Of a stretch of DNA of 16,234 nucleotides, positions 1-5,584 are shown piece by piece (position 1 is the stretch's first letter; the number at the start of each line of letters is the position of its first letter). Source of the stretch: Brevundimonas sp. Its GTDB lineage: Bacteria; Pseudomonadota; Alphaproteobacteria; Caulobacterales; Caulobacteraceae. The DNA is taken from positions 1 to 16,234 of the forward strand of contig JANJTI010000225.1 in NCBI GenBank assembly GCA_024711185.1. The letters are read 5' to 3'. The notes beneath the pieces are model-generated. The model saw only the letters and a list, made by a program, of their open reading frames with translations. It made no database searches and had not been told where the DNA came from. Position numbers and translations under genes: made by a program.

Positions 1-159
1 CATCCCGGCGACGCCCTCGTCGACGACACGGTGAAGTTCCGCCATCTGTGGGAGAAGGAGGGCGGGGTGTTCATCGCGCACCGCAGCGCGGCGCGGTCGA
101 TCGCCGAACTGCGCCGGGGCGGCTTCCTCGAGCCGTCGACCGACGCCGGCGCGGCTTGA
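1..159 (+). CDS. C-terminal fragment of a probable HAD-superfamily hydrolase (5' end outside window)
   Basis: The first base of the window is in frame and the reading frame stays open for 52 residues to a TGA. The tail holds an Asp-Asp pair (VDDTVKFRHLWEKEGG), a glycine pair, a short hydrophobic strand (VFIAH) and a final amphipathic helix (SIAELRRGGFL). That order resembles the end of HAD-fold phosphatases of the NT5C-like deoxynucleotidase kind, where a DD motif IV is followed by W-x-x-AGG-x-F-I-x-H. This is pattern recognition from a short tail; the catalytic DxD motif I would lie upstream, outside the window. The next gene starts 62 bases downstream on the same strand. I am confident it is coding and only moderately confident of the family. 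Confidence 0.6.
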   Translation, partial: HPGDALVDDTVKFRHLWEKEGGVFIAHRSAARSIAELRRGGFLEPSTDAGAA

Positions 160-184
160 TCGCGACGGCCGGTCGTCCTAGAGG
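156..184 (+). promoter_or_regulatory. Possible sigma-70-like promoter ahead of the NDUFS4-like gene
   Basis: A TTGATC box at 156-161 is separated by 17 bases from TAGAGG at 179-184, preceded by CC. This partly fits the alphaproteobacterial housekeeping pattern. It overlaps the stop codon of the upstream gene and would start transcription near 190, about 30 bases before the ATG at 222. The -10 match is weak (three of six to TATAAT), so this is tentative. Confidence 0.3.
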
Positions 185-221
185 CGGACCACCGGTTCCG
201 GCCGGACGAAGAGGTTTCGCC

Positions 222-527
222 ATGCTCGCCCGCATCTACCGTCCCGCCAAGACCGCCATGCAGTCCGGCAAGGCCAGGACCAGAGACTGGCGGCTGGAGT
301 TCGAACCGGCCTCGGCCCGGACCATCGACCCGTTGATGGGCTGGACCTCGTCCTCGGACATGAACGGCCAGGTGCGGCTGACCTTCGACACCAAGGAGGA
401 GGCGATCGCCTACGCCGAGCGTTACGGCATTCCGTTCCGCCTGCACGAGCCGCAGGAGCCGCCGGTGATCCTCAAGGCCTACGCCGACAACTTCGCCCCC
501 TACCGCAAGGTCCCGTGGACGCACTGA
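222..527 (+). CDS. NADH dehydrogenase (complex I) NDUFS4-family accessory subunit
   Basis: The 101-residue protein reads as a complete alphaproteobacterial homologue of mitochondrial NDUFS4 (ETC complex I subunit conserved region). It opens with MLARIYRPAKTAMQSGKA, then an LEFEPA strand. The family hallmark DPLMGWTSSSDM sits at residues 37-47, followed by VRLTFDTKEEAIAYAE (51-66), and it ends DNFAPYRKVPWTH. In mitochondria and alphaproteobacteria this subunit sits on the peripheral arm of complex I and helps stabilise the NADH-oxidising module on the cytoplasmic face. The frame is open further upstream, but the ATG at 222 is preceded by GAAGAGG at a good distance and family homology begins exactly there. 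It lies apart from any nuo operon and is apparently expressed on its own. Family assignment is very secure; assembly into complex I is inferred from the family. Confidence 0.92.
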   Translation: MLARIYRPAKTAMQSGKARTRDWRLEFEPASARTIDPLMGWTSSSDMNGQVRLTFDTKEEAIAYAERYGIPFRLHEPQEPPVILKAYADNFAPYRKVPWTH

Positions 528-555
528 TCGCTACGGCCGCTCGGGCGACTTGAGG

Positions 556-572
556 CCGGCGGGCGCCGCCGG
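556..572. terminator. GC-rich hairpin after the NDUFS4-like gene
   Basis: CCGGCGG, a GCG loop and CCGCCGG form a perfect 7-bp stem 28 bases after the stop codon at 527. There is no T-run behind it, so it is at best a weak or factor-assisted terminator. It lies between the gene and the tRNA promoter region. Confidence 0.3.
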
Positions 573-595
573 AGGGGCGTCGCCCGCACTGCGGT

Positions 596-624
596 TTGCG
601 CCCTGGCCGCTTCGCGCTACTTGA
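596..624 (+). promoter_or_regulatory. Possible promoter of the tRNA-Arg gene
   Basis: TTGCGC at 596-601 and TACTTG at 619-624 are spaced by 17 bases, with GC before the TA as in the Caulobacter-type -10 (GCTAnAwC). Initiation would fall about 8-10 bases before the mature tRNA 5' end at 641. The spacing and position support it; the -10 match is modest. Confidence 0.35.
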
Positions 625-640
625 ACCCCATGCCCCCAAG

Positions 641-717
641 GCGCCCTTAGCTCAGCTGGATAGAGCACCCGCCTTCTAAGCGGACGGTCGCAGGTTCGAA
701 TCCTGCAGGGCGCGCCA
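641..717 (+). tRNA. tRNA-Arg (anticodon TCT)
   Basis: The cloverleaf folds by hand. Acceptor GCGCCCT (641-647) pairs with AGGGCGC (707-713). The D stem is GCTC/GAGC, the anticodon loop is CTTCTAA (673-679) with TCT at 675-677, and the variable loop has five bases. The T arm is GCAGG-TTCGAAT-CCTGC (690-706), followed by discriminator G and an encoded CCA (715-717). TCT decodes AGA/AGG arginine codons, which should be rare in so GC-rich a genome. The anticodon stem is CCCGC (668-672) against GCGGA (680-684), leaving a C-A mismatch at the outermost pair (27-43). All other stems are fully paired, so the gene looks functional. Confidence 0.97.
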
Positions 718-732
718 CTCCCACGAAGCCCC

Positions 733-747
733 CGGAACGACGTTCCG
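733..747. repeat. Perfect 7-1-7 inverted repeat flanked by an 8-base direct repeat
   Basis: CGGAACG-A-CGTTCCG is a perfect palindrome around one central base, starting 16 bases after the tRNA 3' end and ending 61 bases before the ATG of the small exported protein. The octamer GAAGCCCC occurs on both sides, at about 725-732 and 754-761. It could be the 3' processing or termination hairpin of the tRNA transcript or an operator for the next gene. The loop is too short for a stable RNA hairpin without opening inner pairs, which slightly favours a DNA-binding site. The symmetry is certain; its function is unknown. Confidence 0.4.
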
Positions 748-808
748 CAACCATGAAGCCCCGGGGCGGTTGGCGATGGGCTGGCGGGGCCAGACACCGG
801 AGCATCTC

Positions 809-1036
809 ATGCAGAAGACACTGGTCGCCGCCGCGCTGGGCCTGAGCCTCGCCGCCACCCAGGCGCTGGCGCAGAACAGCGCCGCGCCACGCGTCGCCGA
901 CCGCGTGGGCCCGGCGGCGGGGGCCAGCGAGGAGTTCGCCGGCGGCGTCCCCGCCGGTCTGATCTTCGCCGCCGCCACGGTGGCGGGCTTCCTCATCCTC
1001 GCCGAGGTGGCCGACGACGACAGCGAGAGCGACTGA
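809..1036 (+). CDS. Small exported or membrane protein of unknown function (75 aa)
   Basis: I do not recognise a family. The protein begins MQKTLVAAALGLSLAATQALAQ, a textbook Sec signal peptide with a likely cleavage after ALA or AQA near residue 20. A short alanine/proline-rich stretch follows, then one hydrophobic segment (VPAGLIFAAATVAGFLILAEV, roughly residues 46-66), and the chain ends in an acidic tail DDDSESD. Mature topology would be a tiny periplasmic stub anchored by one helix, with the acidic tail on the other side. I chose the ATG at 809 because GGAG stands 7 bases before it and the signal peptide begins there; an in-frame ATG at 770 would put a non-secretory stretch in front. Composition is consistent with real coding. 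It is followed by a hairpin at 1043-1072. Small proteins with this plan (signal, low-complexity linker, helix, acidic end) occur in Caulobacterales as unannotated hypotheticals. Confidence 0.7.
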   Translation: MQKTLVAAALGLSLAATQALAQNSAAPRVADRVGPAAGASEEFAGGVPAGLIFAAATVAGFLILAEVADDDSESD

Positions 1037-1042
1037 GGCCCG

Positions 1043-1072
1043 GCCGGCGCGCCGCGCCATGCGGGCGCCGGC
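1043..1072. terminator. Hairpin between the small exported protein gene and xth
   Basis: GCCGGCGC (1043-1050) pairs with GCGCCGGC (1065-1072). Inside, CCGC (1052-1055) pairs with GCGG (1061-1064) past a single bulged G, leaving a five-base loop. The hairpin begins 7 bases after the stop at 1036. No T-run follows, as is common for putative terminators in this window. Confidence 0.45.
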
Positions 1073-1103
1073 AACCCCGGCCAGGCGGCGCCGTTGAGGG
1101 CGG

Positions 1104-1877
1104 ATGAAGATCGCCACCTTCAACATCAACGGCGTCAACACCCGGCTGGCCCGCCTGCTGGAATGGCTGAACGCCGACCGGCCCGACGTGGTCTGCCTGC
1201 AGGAGCTGAAGGCCACGGACGTCCAGTTCCCGGCGAAGGCGCTGCGCGAGGTCGGCTACGACGCCGCCTGGAAGGGCGAGCATCGCTGGAACGGCGTGGC
1301 CATCCTGTCGCGGATCGGCGAACCGGTGGTGACCCGGCGCGAGTTGCCGGGCGATCCGGCCGACGGGCAGAGCCGCTACATTGAGGCGGCGGTCGGCGGC
1401 GTGCTGGTCGGCTGCCTGTACCTGCCCAACGGCAATCCCCAGCCGGGGCCGAAGTTCGCCTACAAGCTGGCGTGGATGGAGCGGCTGAACGCGCATGCGG
1501 CGACGTTGCTCCAGACCGGCGCGCCCGTGGTGCTGGCCGGGGACTACAACGTCGTGCCGACCGAGTCGGACATCTACAACAGCCGCTCGTGGAAGAAGGA
1601 TGCCCTGCTGCAGCCGGAAAGCCGGGCGGCGTTCGCCCGGCTTGTGGAGCAGGGCTGGACCGACGCCATCCGCGAACGCTTCCCGCACGATCCGCCGCCG
1701 TGGACCTTCTGGCAGTATTTCCGGCAGGCGTGGGAGCGCGACGCGGGCCTGCGGATCGATCACCTGCTGCTCAGCCCGGCGGCGGCGGCGCGGCTGACAG
1801 ACGCGGGCGTCGATCGCGAGGTGCGCGGCAAGGACAAGGCCAGCGATCACGCGCCGGTGTGGATCACGCTCGACTGA
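1104..1877 (+). CDS. xth: Exodeoxyribonuclease III (AP endonuclease)
   Basis: This 257-residue protein is a full-length ExoIII of the XthA type in the EEP nuclease fold. It removes nucleotides 3' to 5' from duplex DNA, trims blocked 3' ends and cuts at abasic sites in base-excision repair in the cytoplasm. The metal and catalytic motifs are in order: FNING with N7, LQELK with E34, LYLPNG with Y106, AGDYNV with D147 and N149, and a terminal SDHAP with D248/H249. RIDHLLLS (D219) is also conserved. GAGGG lies just upstream of the ATG at 1104. The last 14 bases overlap the 3' end of the oppositely oriented PLP-enzyme gene. The family is certain, and the protein matches the usual length of about 260 residues with no missing key residue. 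Confidence 0.95.
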   Translation: MKIATFNINGVNTRLARLLEWLNADRPDVVCLQELKATDVQFPAKALREVGYDAAWKGEHRWNGVAILSRIGEPVVTRRELPGDPADGQSRYIEAAVGGVLVGCLYLPNGNPQPGPKFAYKLAWMERLNAHAATLLQTGAPVVLAGDYNVVPTESDIYNSRSWKKDALLQPESRAAFARLVEQGWTDAIRERFPHDPPPWTFWQYFRQAWERDAGLRIDHLLLSPAAAARLTDAGVDREVRGKDKASDHAPVWITLD

Positions 1878-3042
1878 GGGCGGCGCTCCACGCCGCCAGC
1901 CCCGTCTCCAGATCGGCCATCAGGTCGGCGGGGTCCTCGAGGCCGATGTGGAGGCGCAGGAGTTCGCCGTGGAGCTTCGGCGGGTGCTGACGGAAGGCCA
2001 GCTGCCCGGTCTCGTGGGTGATCAGGCTCTCGAAGCCGCCCCAGGAGTAGCCGAGGCCGAAGAGCTGGAGCGCGTCCATCAGGGCATGCGCGGCGGCCTC
2101 GTCGCCGCCGTTCATGACCACGCCGAACAGGGAGGCGGCGCCGGCGTAGTCGCGACGCCAGAGGTCGTGGCCGGGACCGCCGGGCAGGGCGGGGTGCAGC
2201 ACCTCCGCCACCTCGGGCCGGGCTTGCAGCCACGACGCGACGCGAAGGGCCGAGCGGGCCTGTTCGTCGTAGCGCAGCGGGAGGGTGCGCAGGCCGCGCA
2301 GGGCCAGCCAGGCGTCGTCCGGCGAGACCCGCCAGCCGTGGTCCTCGATCGTGTGGGCGATCTGGCGGCCGATGCCGGCGTCGGTGACGGCGATCGATCC
2401 CATGAGCAGGTCGGAGTGGCCTCCGGCGTATTTGGTCAGGGCCTGGACGCTGACGTCGACCCCGTGCGCCATGGGGCGGAAGGCGAGGCCGGCGGCCCAG
2501 GTGTTGTCCATCACCGTGAGCACGCGGCGGGCGCTGCAGCCGGCGGCGAGAGCCGGAACATCGACCAGCTCGAAGGTCAGCGAGGCCGGCGATTCGATCA
2601 GCAGAACGCGGGTCCGCCCCGTGATGGCGGCGAGGACGTCGTCGGTCGAGGCGTTGGCCGGGTGAAAGCGCGTCGACACTCCGCGCGGCGCCAGCCAGCG
2701 GTTCAGGAAACGGCGGGTCGGGCCGTAGAGGGCGTCGGTGACGAGGACCTCGTCGCCTGGCCTGAGGAGGGCGAGCAGGGGCACGGTGACCGCGGCGAGG
2801 CCGGACGGGACCAGCCAGGCGTCGGCGGCACCCTCAAGCCCGGCGATGGCGGCGCGCAGCTCGCGGGCGGCGGACAGATCCTCGACGCCGTAGACCGGCC
2901 CCAGGGTCTCGTCCCGCATCGATACGGGCGAATCGTTGAGCAGGGTCGAGGCGCGCTCGACGGGCGGCGAGACCGGGCGCCGGCCCGCCCCCCGCCGCGT
3001 GGCGCCCGCGATCAGTCGGGTTCGGTCGGCTCGTATGGTCAT
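1864..3042 (-). CDS. metC: Cystathionine beta-lyase-type Cys/Met metabolism PLP enzyme
   Basis: The 392-residue protein is a Cys/Met-metabolism PLP-dependent enzyme of fold type I. Cystathionine beta-lyase splits cystathionine into homocysteine, pyruvate and ammonia in methionine synthesis. The PLP lysine is K204 in VQALTKYAGGHSDLLMG, the ring-contacting aspartate is D179 in MDNTWAAG, and Y106 (DALYGPTR) is the cofactor-phosphate or active-site tyrosine. The C-terminal domain contains LFGLGYSWGGFESL and ends with an HIGLEDPADL segment that carries the conserved RLHIGLE substrate-carboxylate region. The motif style (TKYxGGHSDxxMG, SWGGFESL) is typical of alphaproteobacterial MetC rather than MetB, but related lyases such as cystathionine gamma-lyase cannot be excluded by eye. 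The gene is divergent from the binding-protein gene across 81 bases, and its stop overlaps the convergent xth by 14 bases. Confidence 0.88.
   Translation of the reverse strand: MTIRADRTRLIAGATRRGAGRRPVSPPVERASTLLNDSPVSMRDETLGPVYGVEDLSAARELRAAIAGLEGAADAWLVPSGLAAVTVPLLALLRPGDEVLVTDALYGPTRRFLNRWLAPRGVSTRFHPANASTDDVLAAITGRTRVLLIESPASLTFELVDVPALAAGCSARRVLTVMDNTWAAGLAFRPMAHGVDVSVQALTKYAGGHSDLLMGSIAVTDAGIGRQIAHTIEDHGWRVSPDDAWLALRGLRTLPLRYDEQARSALRVASWLQARPEVAEVLHPALPGGPGHDLWRRDYAGAASLFGVVMNGGDEAAAHALMDALQLFGLGYSWGGFESLITHETGQLAFRQHPPKLHGELLRLHIGLEDPADLMADLETGLAAWSAALSRA
1879..1897. terminator. Hairpin just after the xth stop, inside the 3' end of metC
   Basis: GGCGGCG (1879-1885) and CGCCGCC (1891-1897) form a perfect 7-bp stem with a five-base loop CTCCA, beginning one base after the xth stop codon. 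No T-run follows. It lies in metC coding sequence, so alanine-rich codon composition alone could produce it. Confidence 0.4.
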
Positions 3043-3058
3043 CGCGCCTGCCCAAGGG

Positions 3059-3087
3059 TTGCGGTGAAGTCTTCAAAGGCCTCTAAA
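3059..3087 (+). promoter_or_regulatory. Possible promoter of the transport operon with an internal inverted repeat
   Basis: TTGCGG at 3059-3064 is followed after exactly 17 bases by TCTAAA at 3082-3087, four of six to the -10 consensus. Initiation would be near 3094, giving a leader of about 30 bases before the ATG at 3124. The spacer contains TGAAG-T-CTTCA (3065-3075), a 5-1-5 inverted repeat, well placed for a repressor or activator. The region also separates the divergent metC, so it could act on both genes. This is inference from position and symmetry only. Confidence 0.4.
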
Positions 3088-3123
3088 CGGGCAGGGGGCG
3101 CAAGAGCGGCGGCGAGGCGCGGA

Positions 3124-4233
3124 ATGCAGACACGGACGGCGACGTGGTGGAAGGCGACGGGCGCGGCGCTTGTCCTCGGTCTCTCCGTCGCCGCCTGCGG
3201 CCGCGGCGAACGGACCGAGGAAATCGTCGAGCCCCAGCCGGAGCGCACGGAGGCCGCCGCGCCCGGGTTCGAAAGTCCGACGCTGGCGGCCGTGAAGCGG
3301 CGCGGCCGGCTGAACTGCGGCGTCCACGAGGGGCTGGTGGGTTTCGCCTACACTGACAACCGCGGCCAGTGGCGGGGCTTCGACGCCGACTTCTGCCGCG
3401 CGCTGGCCGCGGCGGTGCTGGGCAGCCCGAACGCCGTCCGCTTCGTCCCCCTGACCACAAGCCAGCGCTTCGAGGCCCTGCGCAGCGGGCGGATCGACGT
3501 GCTGTGGCGCAGCACCTCGTGGACTCTGGCCCGCGAGGCGAGGGAGGGCGTGCGCTTCGCCGGCGTGAACTACTACGACGGCCAGGGATTCCTCGTCCGA
3601 CGCGCCCTGGCCCTGGCCAGCGCCGTGGAGCTGAACGGCGCCCGGATCTGCGTGCAGAGGGATTCGACCTCCGAGCTCAACGTCGCCGACTGGTTCCGGG
3701 CGCGGGGCATCGCCTATCGTCCCGTGGTGACCGCGAGTCAGGAGGCGGCGCGCGAGGCCTACGCCCGTGAGGACTGTGACGCGTTCAGCGCCGACGTCTC
3801 GGCCCTGGCCGCGGCGCGCACCCTGCTGGGCAACCCGGAGCAGCACGCCATCCTGCCTGAGGTGATCTCGAAAGAGCCCCTGGGGCCGGCCGTTCGGGCC
3901 GGGGACGAGGCGTGGACCTCGATCGTGCGCTGGACCCTGAACGGGCTGATCCTGGCGGAGGAACTGGGTGTGACGCGCGACAACGCGGGACGGCTCGCCG
4001 AGGAATCGCAGGACCCGGCGGTGCGCCGGCTGCTCGGCGCCGAGGGCGAGTTCGGGGCGATGATCGGCCTGTCGAACGAATGGATGAAGAGAGCCATCCA
4101 GGCCGAGGGCAACTATGGGGAAATCTTCGCCCGCAACGTCGGGGCGGATTCTTCTCTCGACCTGGCGCGCGGCCTCAACGCACAATGGAACGCGCGGCCC
4201 GGCGGGTTGATCTACGCCCTGCCCATCCGATAA
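3124..4233 (+). CDS. AapJ-like general amino-acid-binding lipoprotein
   Basis: The 369-residue protein is an ABC-type solute-binding protein closely resembling AapJ of the general L-amino-acid transporter. It begins with a basic start and a hydrophobic stretch ending in a lipobox, VAAC, with the lipidated cysteine at residue 25, then an acidic linker (26-50). The binding domain follows with family signatures TLAAVKRRGRLNCGV (53-67), GFDADFCRALAAAV (85-98), GVNYYDGQGF (147-156), ISKEPLGPAVR (248-258) and EGNYGEIFARNVG (328-340), ending with the typical ARGLNAQWN. It should bind amino acids in the periplasm. The residue after the cysteine is glycine, so by the E. coli Lol rule it would not be retained in the inner membrane. 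The start at 3124 is favoured because the lipoprotein signal begins there; the long open frame upstream is a shadow of metC. No aapQ, aapM or aapP is present; instead a symporter gene follows after 30 bases. Confidence 0.85.
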   Translation: MQTRTATWWKATGAALVLGLSVAACGRGERTEEIVEPQPERTEAAAPGFESPTLAAVKRRGRLNCGVHEGLVGFAYTDNRGQWRGFDADFCRALAAAVLGSPNAVRFVPLTTSQRFEALRSGRIDVLWRSTSWTLAREAREGVRFAGVNYYDGQGFLVRRALALASAVELNGARICVQRDSTSELNVADWFRARGIAYRPVVTASQEAAREAYAREDCDAFSADVSALAAARTLLGNPEQHAILPEVISKEPLGPAVRAGDEAWTSIVRWTLNGLILAEELGVTRDNAGRLAEESQDPAVRRLLGAEGEFGAMIGLSNEWMKRAIQAEGNYGEIFARNVGADSSLDLARGLNAQWNARPGGLIYALPIR

Positions 4234-4263
4234 CCACGCCGGCACAGGGCCCGGGGGAGCTTC

Positions 4264-5577
4264 ATGGAAACCACGAAACGCGGCGGAATTCCGCTCTACG
4301 TCTGGATGCTGGTCGGCTTTCTCGTCGGCCTGGGCGGGGGGCTGTACGTCAATCTGAACGGCCTTGAGGTCGTGCCGTGGGTGATGGAGATCATCCGCGC
4401 CGTGGGCCAGATCTTCCTGCGTCTGCTGTTCATGCTGGTGCTGCCGCTGCTGTTCGCGGCGCTGGCGGTGGGCGTCGCCGAGATGGGCGACCTGAAGTCG
4501 CTGGGTCGGGTCGGTCTGAAGACCCTGCTGTTCACCGTGCTGGTCTCGGCCATCGCGGTGGCCGTCGGCCTGGTGATGGTGAACTGGTTCCAGCCGGGCG
4601 CAGGCGTCGATCCGGCGCTGGCCCGGCAGCTGCTGGCGGACGGGGCCGAGGGCGCCTCGGCCATCGTCGGCAACGCGCCGAAGAGCATCGAGGCCGGCCA
4701 GTTCTTCCTCGACATGATCCCGTCGAACGTGGTCACCGCGGCGTCGGAGAACCAGATCCTGCCGGTCATGGTCTTCGCCCTGATCTTCGGCATCGGCATG
4801 GTCATGGCCAAGTCGCCCTCGACCGACCGGCTGCAGGAGACGCTGCAGGGCCTGTTCGAGGTGATGATGAAGCTCATCAACCTCGTCATCAACCTGGCTC
4901 CGATCGCCATCGCCGCCCTGATGTTCAACCTGGCCGCGGTGTTCGGCTGGGACCTCCTGGTGCGGCTGGGGGCCTACGCCGCCGTGGCCCTGGGCGCCAT
5001 GGCGATCCACATGTTCGTGGTCTATCCGCTGCTGGTCTGGCTGTTCGGCGGCATGAACCCGCTGCGCTTCGCCAGCGGCGTGCGCGAGCCCTTCGTGGTC
5101 GCCTTCTCGACCGCCTCGTCCAACGCCACCCTGCCGATCGCGCTGAAGGCGGCCGAGGAGAAGCTGAAGCTGCCGCGGCGCATCTCGCGCTTCGTCCTGA
5201 CCGTCGGCGCCACCGCCAACCAGAACGGCACCGCCCTCTTCGAGGGTGTGACGGTGCTGTTCCTCGCCCAGTTCTTCGGCGTCGAGCTGAGCGTCACGCA
5301 GCAGCTGATCGTCATGCTGGTGTGCATCCTCGGGGGCATCGGCACCGCCGGCGTCCCGGCCGGGTCGCTGCCGGTCATCGCCCTGATCCTGACCATGGTC
5401 GGGGTTCCGGCGGAGGGCATCGGGCTGGTGCTCGGCGTCGACCGATTCCTCGACATGTGCCGGACCACGCTGAACGTCACCGGCGACCTGGTGGCGGCGA
5501 CCGTGGTGTCGCGGGGCGAGAGCGACGAGATCGTGCCGCCGGACCTGCCGGAGCCGGTGGCGCCGCCGGCGGACTAG
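4264..5577 (+). CDS. Dicarboxylate/amino acid:cation symporter (DAACS, GltP/DctA family)
   Basis: This 437-residue inner-membrane protein is a DAACS secondary transporter (SLC1 fold), expected to import glutamate, aspartate or C4-dicarboxylates with cations. Key landmarks are present. HP1 has the serine-rich motif FSTASSNATLP (281-291), and TM7 carries GATANQNGTALFEG (315-328). HP2 reads GGIGTAGVPAGS (357-368), and TM8 reads DRFLDMCRTTLNVTGD (393-408), keeping D397, R400, N404 and D408. R400 is the position that selects acidic side-chain substrates. The TM7 motif is NQNGT instead of the usual NMDGT, and the TM3 positions that complete a sodium site are F90-T91-V94-S95, so ion coupling may differ. 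GGGGGAGC stands at good distance before the ATG, and the gene is very probably co-transcribed with the binding-protein gene. Its TAG shares a CTAG with the stop of the convergent sulfurtransferase. The family is certain and the substrate is inferred. Confidence 0.9.
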   Translation: METTKRGGIPLYVWMLVGFLVGLGGGLYVNLNGLEVVPWVMEIIRAVGQIFLRLLFMLVLPLLFAALAVGVAEMGDLKSLGRVGLKTLLFTVLVSAIAVAVGLVMVNWFQPGAGVDPALARQLLADGAEGASAIVGNAPKSIEAGQFFLDMIPSNVVTAASENQILPVMVFALIFGIGMVMAKSPSTDRLQETLQGLFEVMMKLINLVINLAPIAIAALMFNLAAVFGWDLLVRLGAYAAVALGAMAIHMFVVYPLLVWLFGGMNPLRFASGVREPFVVAFSTASSNATLPIALKAAEEKLKLPRRISRFVLTVGATANQNGTALFEGVTVLFLAQFFGVELSVTQQLIVMLVCILGGIGTAGVPAGSLPVIALILTMVGVPAEGIGLVLGVDRFLDMCRTTLNVTGDLVAATVVSRGESDEIVPPDLPEPVAPPAD

Positions 5578-5584
5578 GCTCCGG
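5548..5584. terminator. Bidirectional hairpin spanning two overlapping stop codons
   Basis: CCGGAGCC (5548-5555) pairs with GGCTCCGG (5577-5584), an 8-bp perfect stem with a possible G-T pair outside. The enclosed 21 bases contain further GC self-complementarity, and the CTAG holding both stop codons (5574-5577) abuts the right arm. Because it is symmetrical it could end transcription from either side. There is no T-run, and codon usage may contribute. Confidence 0.4.

Noticed and set aside
641..720. tRNA-Arg as an integration site for a genomic island
   Set aside because: No integrase, no repeated tRNA 3' end, and flanking genes are ordinary core genes.
733..747. The palindrome near the tRNA as a LexA box or an ECF-sigma promoter (GGAAC...CGTT)
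   Set aside because: Alphaproteobacterial LexA sites are direct GTTC-N7-GTTC repeats, and no CGTT lies 16-17 bases from the GGAAC.
531..1216. Minus-strand open frames across the tRNA encoding strings such as GFEPATVRLEGGCSIQLS and RIRTCDRPLRRR
   Set aside because: These are the well-known spurious peptides produced by reading the antisense strand of a tRNA-Arg gene; they are not proteins.
1948..3123. Upstream part of the open frame that contains the binding protein
   Set aside because: It is antisense to metC; the lipoprotein signal starts at the ATG at 3124.
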